The translations under genes and the position numbers were made by a program. 29,234 nucleotides of DNA from Ardenticatenaceae bacterium (GTDB lineage: Bacteria > Chloroflexota > Anaerolineae > Promineifilales > Promineifilaceae), in assembly GCA_020634395.1 (NCBI GenBank), contig JACKBU010000039.1, positions 1-29,234 on the forward strand, given 5' to 3'. Below the pieces are notes generated by a model. The model ran no database searches and was not told the DNA's origin. It was given only the letters and a program-made list of their open reading frames with translations. Below are positions 1-7,540 of the stretch, piece after piece. The number at the start of each line of letters is the position of its first letter. Positions within the stretch are counted from its first letter, which is position 1.

Positions 1-1472
1 ACCCCCGGCACATCGCGCACCGCAGCCTGCAGCTGTTCGATTCGGTAGTCGCGGGAAAACGTCACGTTCACATCGCCCAGGGTATAGCCGAAGGTTTTTT
101 CAACGGCGTCGTAGATGGAACTGCGCACGCCGAACACAGCGATAAAGATAGCCCCGCCCAGCGTCAGCGTTGACAGGGTCAACACCAACCGCCCTTTGCG
201 ACGAAACGTATTGCGGATGGACAGCAGCAACGGCCGTGGCAGCGCCGGCGCCGCTTCCAGGACCCGGTCAAACCAGCTTTGCCGGGCCACCGGGCTGAGG
301 CCGTAATTACTGATCGCCTCGCGCACCGTCAGGCGCGCGCCGCTCAGCACGGGCAGCAGCGCACTAACGATCGGCACACCCAGGCCAACCGCCACTTGCA
401 GCCAGACGGCCGTTAACGGCACGCGGAAAGGCGCCAGGTTAAAATCCATCCGCCCGGCAATGCCCAGACACAAGGCATAAGCGCCCACAGCGGCGGCCGG
501 CACAGCCACCAGCAGCGCCGCCACGCCAAAGAGGGCCACCAGCAGCAGGTAAACGGCCGTGATCTGCCCCATCGTCGCGCCCACAGCCTTCATCACCCCA
601 ATTTGCCGGATTTGCTGCCCCATCAGCCCGGAAATAGTGTTGATTACCAAAAAGGCGCTCAAGGCCAGCGCCAGCACACCCAGACCGCCCATCAACGCCA
701 GCATCGCATCCAAAATCTGCTGGTGGGGCTGCTGGCCGGGATTATTGACCACAGTGGCGAACACGCGCAAGCCGCTTTTACTCAGCTTATCGGCCACCGC
801 GTTGGCCACCTGACGCACGTGGTCGGCGTCACTGCCCCCTTCACTGACCGTTAACAGCAGCTCGGTGTACTGATCCACGCCGCCCATCCAGGCCAGCGTC
901 TCCAGGCTGCCATAGACGCTCACCACTTTGGTGAATGGAAAATGATTGCCAGCCACGTCCTGCACAATGCCGGCGATGCGCAAATCCCGCAGTGTGCCGT
1001 CGTTCAGCAGAGCGTGCAGGGTATCGCCCACAGTGTAGCCCAACGCCTCAGCCGCCTGCCGTTCCAGGTACACCTCGTGTTTGCTCAGTGTCGGTGCGCC
1101 CTGTTCCAGGCGCAGCAAATCGATTTGCGCCTCGGCCAGCCGGGGATAACTCACAATTTGCAGCGGATAGGTACGGCCGTCTGGTGCGCCGACCTTCACC
1201 GTCTGTTCGCTGCGCCCGACAGCATGTTGCACGCCGGGCACGCGCCGTGCGGAATTCAGCAAAGCGGCCTCAAACGGATCGGTATAGATCAGCGCGGCGT
1301 GGGGATTGGCCGCCAAATAATCCGCCGGGATGTCTTCTTCCAGAATCAGGTAAGCATTGACGACAAAACCTACCGCAAACACACCCACGGCAATGGACAG
1401 CGCCACCAGAAAGGTGCGCACTTTGTTGCCCCACAAATCAGCCAGCACTTTCTTCCAGCGCGGGATAACCAT
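1..1472 (-). CDS. ABC transporter permease, FtsX/MacB-like (3' end outside window)
   Basis: Partial gene: the start is present and the end lies beyond the left edge, so about 490 residues are visible. The protein begins MVIPRWKKVLADLWGNKVRT, with a first membrane helix right after a basic cytosolic start, as in MacB/FtsX-type permeases. A long extracytoplasmic segment follows (about residues 45-225), then three hydrophobic segments around codons 230-370. A second juxtamembrane basic motif (SIRNTFRRKGRL) and another helix follow, suggesting two FtsX units. The start overlaps the stop of the upstream ATPase gene by one base (TGATG), so the two are translationally coupled and probably form one exporter or lipid/lipoprotein-extruding complex. 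The substrate cannot be told from sequence. Several ACGGCCGT octamers lie within the gene. Confidence 0.88.
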   Translation of the reverse strand, partial: MVIPRWKKVLADLWGNKVRTFLVALSIAVGVFAVGFVVNAYLILEEDIPADYLAANPHAALIYTDPFEAALLNSARRVPGVQHAVGRSEQTVKVGAPDGRTYPLQIVSYPRLAEAQIDLLRLEQGAPTLSKHEVYLERQAAEALGYTVGDTLHALLNDGTLRDLRIAGIVQDVAGNHFPFTKVVSVYGSLETLAWMGGVDQYTELLLTVSEGGSDADHVRQVANAVADKLSKSGLRVFATVVNNPGQQPHQQILDAMLALMGGLGVLALALSAFLVINTISGLMGQQIRQIGVMKAVGATMGQITAVYLLLVALFGVAALLVAVPAAAVGAYALCLGIAGRMDFNLAPFRVPLTAVWLQVAVGLGVPIVSALLPVLSGARLTVREAISNYGLSPVARQSWFDRVLEAAPALPRPLLLSIRNTFRRKGRLVLTLSTLTLGGAIFIAVFGVRSSIYDAVEKTFGYTLGDVNVTFSRDYRIEQLQAAVRDVPG

Positions 1473-2596
1473 CAGCCCACCTGCCCTTCCGCCTGCGGCG
1501 TGAAGCGTGTCATCTGCTGCATGGCGGCCTGGAAATCGGGCGACCCGGCCAATAGATTTTGAAAAGTCTCGTTGTCCATGGCCAACACCTGAACCGGCTG
1601 GTCGGGTGCGGCGCGCATGGCGGCTACCGTGCGGCTGGAAAGGGACATTTCACCAAAATATTGCCCCGGCCCCATCTCTGCGGCGACGACATCGCTGCCG
1701 CCTGCCCGCTTCAGCGCGACTTCAGCCGTACCGGCAACGATCATATAAAACTTTTGCGCTGCTTCGCCGGGGTTGATGATGGTGGCGCCCGGCGGGAATG
1801 TCTCGGGTTGGACCTGGCGGCTGGCTTGCAGCACGGCTTCCGGCGGGAAGGAGGGCAGCGCCCGGGCGACGTACTCGTTGACCACTTCGCCATCTGTGAT
1901 GAGCACGGTGCGCGAAACACGACGCGCCAGGTTGCTGTCGTGGGTGACCATGACCACGGTTTTGCCTTCGGCGGTCAGAGTCTCGAACAGGTTGAAGACG
2001 GCGTCGGCCGTTTTCGAGTCCAGATTGCCGGTCGGTTCGTCGGCGACGATGATTTGCGGGTCGTTGGCCAGGCCGCGGGCGATAGCCACGCGCTGCTGCT
2101 GCCCGCCGGACAGGGCGGAGGGCAGTTTGTAAGCCTGATCGGCCATCTCCACCATGTCCAGCAGGGCCAGCGCCCGCTGACGCCGCTGACTGAGCGGGTA
2201 GGCGTGGCAGAAATCCATGGGCAGCATCACATTTTCGATGACGGAAAGATTGGGCAGCAGTTGAAAGAATTGGAAGATAACGCCCAGATTCCGGCCGCGC
2301 CAGCGGGCTATCTGATTCTCGCTGAGGGTGTGTACGGCCGTTTCCCCCACATACACTTCGCCGGTAGTCGGCCGATCGATCCCCGTGATCATGTTGATGA
2401 GCGTTGATTTACCGCTGCCGGACCGCCCGATGATGCCCACAAATTCGCCCCGATCGATGGTCAGGTCTATGTTTTTGAGGGCGGTGTAGCCGCCAGCATT
2501 GTTTTTGTAGACCTTTTTTACCTGATGGAGGGCAATTAAGTGATCACGGCCGTTTGGCGGCCTGGCCGCGGCTCCGTTAGAACGCAAGGCTTTCAT
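1472..2596 (-). CDS. ABC transporter ATP-binding protein with C-terminal cyclic-nucleotide-binding domain
   Basis: A 374-residue ATPase that would energise the adjacent permease. Seen: Walker A GRSGSGKST at about residues 57-65, signature LSGGQQQRVAIARG at about 162-175 and Walker B IIVADEPTGNLD at about 182-193. This is the LolD/MacB/FtsE pattern of about 225 residues. The extra C-terminal 110 residues read as a cNMP-binding beta-barrel: FPPGATIINPGEAAQKFYMI, then GTAEVAL, then GQYFGEMSLSS, close to the GE(L/M) phosphate-binding cassette of CRP/PKA domains. The usual Arg of that cassette is not obvious (SSRTVAAMRA). I chose the ATG at 2596 because GAGGAG lies 4 bases upstream; the in-frame GTG at 2608 lacks such a site. 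Nucleotide control of transport is inference. Confidence 0.9.
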   Translation of the reverse strand: MKALRSNGAAARPPNGRDHLIALHQVKKVYKNNAGGYTALKNIDLTIDRGEFVGIIGRSGSGKSTLINMITGIDRPTTGEVYVGETAVHTLSENQIARWRGRNLGVIFQFFQLLPNLSVIENVMLPMDFCHAYPLSQRRQRALALLDMVEMADQAYKLPSALSGGQQQRVAIARGLANDPQIIVADEPTGNLDSKTADAVFNLFETLTAEGKTVVMVTHDSNLARRVSRTVLITDGEVVNEYVARALPSFPPEAVLQASRQVQPETFPPGATIINPGEAAQKFYMIVAGTAEVALKRAGGSDVVAAEMGPGQYFGEMSLSSRTVAAMRAAPDQPVQVLAMDNETFQNLLAGSPDFQAAMQQMTRFTPQAEGQVG

Positions 2597-2621
2597 GGTG
2601 CTCCTCACGGTAGGCGAGCGC

Positions 2622-3059
2622 TTAGCGCCGGCCCAAAATCAGCAGCAGGCCGGCCACGATCAACAGGATCGGGCCAAACAGGCTCAAATTCAGACCGAAG
2701 AAGAAAACGGCCGTCAACCCCAAAAACATCACACTGGCAACCATCGGCCCAACGGCCTCACCGGTCCATTGGCCGCCGTTCCGCCGATAAGCGCCCATTC
2801 CCGCCGAAAAGGTGGCGACCGCCGGCAGCAAAATGAAAAGCGCCCACCAATTCGTCAATTGCGTGAGATAACCGGCACTTTGCAGCCAGAAAAGCAGCCC
2901 CAGGGCAATGAGCACCACGCCCCCCAACCAGCCCAACCCACCATCCAGGCGGTCAGCGCGCCGCGCGGCGCGCCGCTCCAGACGCTCCTCCCGACGCGTT
3001 TTATAGCCAGTTTCGGAATCTGTAACTTCGTCGACTTTATATTGATTCTGCTCGGACAT
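2622..3059 (-). CDS. small four-helix membrane protein, function unknown
   Basis: A 145-residue protein. A charged N-terminus of about 40 residues (Arg/Glu-rich, RREERLERRAARRADR) is followed by four hydrophobic segments: GGVVLIALGLLFWL, WWALFILLPAVATF, VGPMVASVMFLGLTAVFFFG and LFGPILLIVAGLLLIL. The layout resembles the LiaI/LiaF-type or DUF5668-like small membrane proteins often found beside stress ABC systems, but I cannot assign a family firmly. The start is the ATG at 3059 because AGGAGG lies 7 bases upstream; the frame stays open further upstream without such a site. It ends 25 bases before the ATPase start, so it is probably the first gene of a three-gene exporter operon. Confidence 0.75.
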   Translation of the reverse strand: MSEQNQYKVDEVTDSETGYKTRREERLERRAARRADRLDGGLGWLGGVVLIALGLLFWLQSAGYLTQLTNWWALFILLPAVATFSAGMGAYRRNGGQWTGEAVGPMVASVMFLGLTAVFFFGLNLSLFGPILLIVAGLLLILGRR

Positions 3060-3130
3060 CTCGTTCCTCCTGCCCAGGTGCACCCCAGGCCAATCCAATC
3101 GGGTTAATTACCTGGAGAATACTGGAAAAG

Positions 3131-3147
3131 GAGAACGGCCGTCTCCT
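3131..3147. terminator. short GC-rich hairpin between two minus-strand operons
   Basis: GGAGA and TCTCC arms (5 bp) enclose a copy of the ACGGCCGT octamer, itself palindromic. It lies in the 199-base gap between the kinase-like gene stop (3259) and the start of the three-gene exporter operon (3059). There is no T-run on the minus strand, so terminator function is weakly supported. The rest of the gap holds no recognisable gene. Confidence 0.25.
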
Positions 3148-3258
3148 AACTAAAGTTATATTCAGGGTTATAGCCAGACGGCCGTACCCTGTTGTGGTCT
3201 CAAGTTATGGAGGTGTGGAGATGGTGTGGGGAGACAATCGTCACGCGAGTGTAACCGA

Positions 3259-4083
3259 CTACTGCAAGAAATCAGCGATCTGCGCCTGGTTTTGTGTCCA
3301 GGTTGTGTGTGCTACCAGCCTACCAGGAAACGGCAGCTGCGGCAGCAGATCCAGTTCGATGGCCTGGCGCATCTCGTAGAAACTGACCAACCCATCAAAA
3401 CCCTGCCAACCCTGCGCCAGGCCGTGTCCCTGCCGGGTATGGTAAGCAATTACGTAATCCAGCCACTCAGGCGGCCGTGATTGGGCAACGCGCGTCAGGA
3501 CAGTGCGCACATCGCTCGGATGAAGATATAACCAGCGTGGGGCCAACGGCCGTACAATGTCGGCCAGTTGCAGAATAAACGCCTGCGCCGCAGCCACCGG
3601 CTCATCATGCCGGCCCAGCAGCATAGTCAGAGGATTTTGCAGAAAGCAGCATTCAAAAATGTACGTTTTATCGGCAGCTGCTGCGGCCGTGGCAAACTGC
3701 TGCCAGCGCTGGCACAACAGCCGCTGAAATTTTTCCACCGGCAGCTCATAGATTTCATAATGGGCCAGGGCGGCCAGCAGCGCCTCAGACATCTCAGGAT
3801 TAGCCAGCTGCATGGCGCGATAACGAAAGAAGTAATCTTCGCCCTGGTGGATCACCTGCTGCTCTAAAAAAGCGGTGTGGTCCGGAAACTGGGCCTTCAG
3901 CCGGGCATATTCACGGCCGTCCAGGCAGGCCACGGACTCAAAATCAGCCGGGTGGCCAAGATCGCCTTCTAGAAAAACGGCCGTTGCCACACCTCTGGCC
4001 GCCAACCAATCGGCGGCAAACTGCGCCGTCGTCGTTTTGCCGGAGCCGGGTATGCCTTCAACCAGAATGAGTTTCGTTTCCAT
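3259..4083 (-). CDS. P-loop NTPase, putative small-molecule kinase-like protein
   Basis: 274 residues from the chosen ATG at 4083. The N-terminus METKLILVEGIPGSGKTTTA is a classical Walker A (GIPGSGKTTT, residues 10-19) placed right after strand 1, as in nucleoside and adenylate-type kinases. Other notable strings are EGDLGHPADFESVACLDGREY and, near residue 150, IFECCFLQNPLTMLLGRHD, which could include a Walker B-like acidic strand. The frame stays open to 4128, but that would overlap the previous gene and place the P-loop unusually deep. It is the last gene of a minus-strand cluster, 34 bases after the preceding stop. Substrate unknown; I recognise a superfamily, not a named enzyme. Confidence 0.75.
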   Translation of the reverse strand: METKLILVEGIPGSGKTTTAQFAADWLAARGVATAVFLEGDLGHPADFESVACLDGREYARLKAQFPDHTAFLEQQVIHQGEDYFFRYRAMQLANPEMSEALLAALAHYEIYELPVEKFQRLLCQRWQQFATAAAAADKTYIFECCFLQNPLTMLLGRHDEPVAAAQAFILQLADIVRPLAPRWLYLHPSDVRTVLTRVAQSRPPEWLDYVIAYHTRQGHGLAQGWQGFDGLVSFYEMRQAIELDLLPQLPFPGRLVAHTTWTQNQAQIADFLQ

Positions 4084-4117
4084 CACAACTGTCGTTACGC
4101 TCCAAGTCCGGCCCTGC

Positions 4118-4513
4118 TTAGCCGGCAAGCTCTACCGCCGGCGGCCAATGAAAAATAAGCAGGGCGCCCAACACCAGCAGGTTAAACACCAGGGCTGAAA
4201 CAACCGGTGAACCCGGTGGACTCGCCCAGAACAACAGCAGGCCCAGCGTGGACACAGCCGCCGCAATGATGGCGATTGTCCGCCACCAATCTGTTTGGCG
4301 CAACAGGCCAAAGGCAACGGCCGTGAATCCCACAATCGCCACGATCCAGATCACACTGCTCACCCCTTTTGCCAGCCACCCCTCGCCCAGCAGCCAGGAA
4401 CGAGCAGACTGTCCCCAGTCCGCCATGCCCCACAGCGGAAGCAAAAACAAAATATGTCCCACTCCGTGCGCGCCCACCAGTAACGCCACTATCACACGCC
4501 ACCAAAACGACAT
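4118..4513 (-). CDS. small four-helix membrane protein, function unknown
   Basis: A 131-residue hydrophobic protein beginning MSFWWRVIVALLVGAHGVGH. Four membrane segments are visible: VIVALLVGAHGVGHILFLL, VSSVIWIVAIVGFTAVAFGL, TIAIIAAAVSTLGLLLFWA and VSALVFNLLVLGALLIFHW. The His-Gly repeat in helix 1 (GAHGVGH) is notable but I cannot assign a ligand role. GGAGAT lies 5 bases before the ATG. It sits 18 bases after the sigma-like gene and 34 bases before the kinase-like gene, so all are probably cotranscribed. No family recognised. Confidence 0.7.
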   Translation of the reverse strand: MSFWWRVIVALLVGAHGVGHILFLLPLWGMADWGQSARSWLLGEGWLAKGVSSVIWIVAIVGFTAVAFGLLRQTDWWRTIAIIAAAVSTLGLLLFWASPPGSPVVSALVFNLLVLGALLIFHWPPAVELAG

Positions 4514-4531
4514 TATGTATCTCCGTGCTGC

Positions 4532-5005
4532 TTAATTTTGCCCGGCCAGGCGGGCCATTTCCAGATTGGCTACACGCCAGCGCCCTTGTCGCAGCGTGGC
4601 ACGCACATCCTCGGCCGAAAGACCCAAAACAGTGGCTATCTCCTCAAAATTGAGCCGGCAGCCATACCGCAAGGCCATTACTTCACATTCAGAAACGGTC
4701 AGCCCGTTAAACAGGCATTGGATGTCGGCCACGGCCGTTTCCGGTCCAGCCCAACGCTCCCGGCGCCGCTGCCGGCAGCGGCGCCGGGCTGCAGCCAGCA
4801 CATCCACCAGGCTGACAGCCGGAAAGCGCGCATAGACTTCCTCAAAGGCGGCCTCCGCCACATCTTCAGCCACAGCCGCACTGCCCAACAGACGGTAGCA
4901 AAAGGTGAAGACGGCCGTTTCATGCATCTCCACAAACTGCCGAAATGATTTACACGGTACCTGAGCCAGCAGGCCAGTCTCTACCGCCACAAAACCGCCG
5001 TCCAT
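4532..5005 (-). CDS. ECF sigma-70-like protein, divergent
   Basis: 157 residues. The first half resembles sigma region 2 (FRQFVEMHETAVFTFCYRLLGSAAVAEDVAEAAFEEVY, where EDV/EAAFEEV matches the 'aeDivQetFlrvw' signature). The second half resembles region 4 (LTVSECEVMALRYGCRLNFEEIATVLGLSAEDVRATLRQGR), a helix-turn-helix with the expected ALRY...F.EIA..LG spacing. The linker RRRCRQRRRERW is unusually Arg-rich and region 2 lacks several usual aromatic residues, so promoter melting may be altered. The start is the ATG at 5005 with GGAGGT directly upstream; a GTG at 5023 that overlaps the previous stop has no proper site. It lies 14 bases after the hydrolase gene. No anti-sigma gene is evident, unless the four-helix membrane protein next door serves that role (inference). 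Confidence 0.72.
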   Translation of the reverse strand: MDGGFVAVETGLLAQVPCKSFRQFVEMHETAVFTFCYRLLGSAAVAEDVAEAAFEEVYARFPAVSLVDVLAAARRRCRQRRRERWAGPETAVADIQCLFNGLTVSECEVMALRYGCRLNFEEIATVLGLSAEDVRATLRQGRWRVANLEMARLAGQN

Positions 5006-5019
5006 CTTTACCTCCACCC

Positions 5020-7299
5020 TCACTCCAGGGAAAATCCGATTTCATCCAGGTACGTTGCCCCAGCCGCCCCGCCATCAAACACAAAGCGGATGGCCAGCAG
5101 TTGGGCGGGCTGCAAATCCGGATTGACCGTCAGGAAAGCAGCCAGCGGCAAACTATAGGTCTGTAAAACCACTTCCTCGGCGGCCGTTTTGTTAGGAAAT
5201 CCGTTCATTCCGGCCAGCCAGCTTGCTTTGACCAGATGCGCCGGCAGCGGCGGCACAATGGGGCCAAACTCACTCAACGGCAGACGGGCAGTTTCGCCTG
5301 CAGCTACCAGTTCCACCGTCACATCTTGGGCCACGGGTTCACCGGGCACACTGGCCAGGGCAAATGTCAGCGCCGCGTCGGTCGTTAGATTCCAGTCGTT
5401 GGCCCGGCCTTCGGGCAAATCTATTTCATATACCGGATTGCTGCCCTCTTCCCAGGCCAGGTGCAGGGCTTTGTTGCCCTGGTTGATCTCGCCATTGCGC
5501 AGTTTTAGCGTCTCTACTTTGGCAAATGACATATCCTGGGCCACGGCCGTGCCGCCGTTAACCTCTGTAGCTTCCACTTTGACGCTGCCGCTGTTAGTGT
5601 CTACACGAAGAAGGCCCGCTTCCTGATACTGCGTCACCACAATACCTTCTGGCAGCCAGTCACGCGCCGCCGGGTTACGAAACAGTTCGCGATAACCGGC
5701 TTCGTCGCGCAGCGCCGCATTCAGAAAGCCGGTGACGAGCACTTTGGCCGCCTGCTGCTGTTCTGCCGGCGATAACAACGGCCCCCGGTTCAACAGCCAC
5801 GAGTTGTAGATACCGCGATCATTGCCGGCCCACACGCTGTTAAACTGGCCGTGGTTACCCTGGTAAACGTAAGCCAGCGTCTTAAACCCGTCCGGATTTT
5901 CGTCGAAACGCAGGCGGCTGTATTGCTGCTGTCCGTACAGCACAAACGTATCGCCGTCGTGGCCGCCGGCCAGCAACATGTAGTTGGTGTGGTCGAGGGT
6001 TGGTCTACGGCCGTTTGGCCCGGCATAAGCATCTGACGGGGCAATGGACACCACGCCGCGAATACCAAACCCAAAGTCATCAGCCTGGGAAATGTCGGCC
6101 ATGTCCTTCCAATTCATTTCCGCGGCCCAGGCCACCGCTTCACCACCGCGCGAATGACCGATCAGAGCGATACGCTCCAGGTCGACCTGGCCCTGGAATG
6201 TCCCTGGGGCTTCATTCCAGTTCTGCCACTGCTGCAGATGCTTCAGCAGCAGCCAGGCGCGCAGGGGCATTTCCTGGTTGCCGCCGTCAAAGAAAAACAG
6301 GCCGTTCAAAAAATTCTCATCCACCGACACGGCGATGTAGCCCTGGCTGGCCAGATGTTCGGCCAGGTAAGCATAGCCAGGGTCGGAGTATTCGCTCATG
6401 ACATGGTTGCCATGCACAATCAGCACCAGGGGAAAGGGTCCCTCCCCCACCGGATACCAAACCGTGCCGTTAAGGGGCAGTTGGTCGAATCCAAAGCCCC
6501 AATACCAGCGGAAGAATTTGTCCACGACACCGCTGTAGCCGGCAAAAATGTCTGAGCCATCGACGGACGGAGTTGTCAGGGTAGCCGCCTCGCCAAACTG
6601 CGGCCGGCGGGCGTTGCTGCCGCTGCCGTAACTGAGCGTCTGGACGGTGTAAGGACCGGGCAAACCAGGATTGGCCAGGGGTAAGGAAGCGGAAACGGCC
6701 GTTTCCGGCAGCGCCGCCACATAGCCATCAAATCCCGGATTCACCACCCAAACCACAAAGGCCAGAACGAGGATGGCCGGTACTGCCAGAAGAGCGATCT
6801 GCGCGGGACGAGAACGGCCGTTCATCCGCGCCAGGGCCACAGCCATCACGCCCACCCCGGCCAGGACGATGGTGATTTCGCCTACCACGGGCAGGGTGAC
6901 GTGCTGCAAAAAGCTGTTTGGCCACAGCAAGTCGCCGGCAATATAGATGAAAGCGCCCAAAATCCGGCCAAGCGGCACAGCAGGAACCTGCTGCAAAAAG
7001 CGTGTGCCGCGCGTGAAGCCCACCAGCCGGAACAATAAACTCAGCAGTTTACGCAGCAGTAAGATAATGCCTTCACCGGCGGAAATGATGGCAAAACCCA
7101 AAAAGCCCAAGAGCGCGGCTACCAGAATACGCGGAATGCCAAAATCCAGTTCTACGGCCAGCAAAGCGGAGACGATGACCGCCCCCCACATCAAGCCGCT
7201 GCCAAATCCGTTAAGGGCCACAAACCAGGCAGACGGCCGTGCCGGCGATTCGGCAATCACTTCTACTTCTGATGGTACAGGTATCGTTGGTGCAGTCAT
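5020..7299 (-). CDS. membrane-anchored alpha/beta hydrolase
   Basis: 759 residues. The N-terminal ~210 residues contain about five membrane segments (GSGLMWGAVIVSALLAVELD, ILVAALLGFLGFAIISAGEG, GAFIYIAGDLLWPNSF, VVGEITIVLAGVGVMAVAL and ALLAVPAILVLAFVVWVV). An extracytoplasmic alpha/beta hydrolase domain follows: the oxyanion strand is FPLVLIVHGNH and the nucleophile elbow GHSRGG places the catalytic Ser at residue 383. The dienelactone-hydrolase/PAF-acetylhydrolase-like order is clear, and HDGDTF may hold the acidic residue. About 200 further residues form a beta-rich C-terminal region. I chose the ATG at 7299 (AGGAGGG 7 bases upstream) over an open-frame start at 7341. It is the first gene of a four-gene minus-strand cluster. 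Ester or peptide substrate unknown. Confidence 0.85.
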   Translation of the reverse strand: MTAPTIPVPSEVEVIAESPARPSAWFVALNGFGSGLMWGAVIVSALLAVELDFGIPRILVAALLGFLGFAIISAGEGIILLLRKLLSLLFRLVGFTRGTRFLQQVPAVPLGRILGAFIYIAGDLLWPNSFLQHVTLPVVGEITIVLAGVGVMAVALARMNGRSRPAQIALLAVPAILVLAFVVWVVNPGFDGYVAALPETAVSASLPLANPGLPGPYTVQTLSYGSGSNARRPQFGEAATLTTPSVDGSDIFAGYSGVVDKFFRWYWGFGFDQLPLNGTVWYPVGEGPFPLVLIVHGNHVMSEYSDPGYAYLAEHLASQGYIAVSVDENFLNGLFFFDGGNQEMPLRAWLLLKHLQQWQNWNEAPGTFQGQVDLERIALIGHSRGGEAVAWAAEMNWKDMADISQADDFGFGIRGVVSIAPSDAYAGPNGRRPTLDHTNYMLLAGGHDGDTFVLYGQQQYSRLRFDENPDGFKTLAYVYQGNHGQFNSVWAGNDRGIYNSWLLNRGPLLSPAEQQQAAKVLVTGFLNAALRDEAGYRELFRNPAARDWLPEGIVVTQYQEAGLLRVDTNSGSVKVEATEVNGGTAVAQDMSFAKVETLKLRNGEINQGNKALHLAWEEGSNPVYEIDLPEGRANDWNLTTDAALTFALASVPGEPVAQDVTVELVAAGETARLPLSEFGPIVPPLPAHLVKASWLAGMNGFPNKTAAEEVVLQTYSLPLAAFLTVNPDLQPAQLLAIRFVFDGGAAGATYLDEIGFSLE

Positions 7300-7540
7300 G
7301 AAACTTCCCTCCTGAGGGTTGAAATTTCCGGATTCATACAACCTGACCTTGCCCAGACAGGTTCATACTCAAAGCATACCCTCAGGAAAAGGAGGCGTCC
7401 TCTATCTTTAGTTACGTTCACCGAACCATACCTCTAACCATAACCTTAGTTAGAGGCCAGAACGACCCCTTTCTGCCACACTATCCTTAACGTACCAAGG
7501 ACGCCCGCCGCAGGCTGGCCGTTATAAGGAGGATTCGGAC
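7300..7540. promoter_or_regulatory. divergent intergenic region with inverted repeat
   Basis: This 241-base gap separates the minus-strand hydrolase cluster from the plus-strand glycosyltransferase gene, so it must hold both promoters. It is AT-richer than its surroundings. Its clearest structure is an 8-bp inverted repeat, CCTCTAAC at 7431-7438 and GTTAGAGG at 7449-7456, with a 10-base spacer; this could be an operator or a small hairpin. I could not place -35/-10 boxes with confidence. Confidence 0.4.

Noticed and set aside
1559..2407. Plus-strand frame of 282 codons opposite the ABC ATPase
   Set aside because: The minus-strand protein has all Walker and signature motifs; this frame has none and no start signal.
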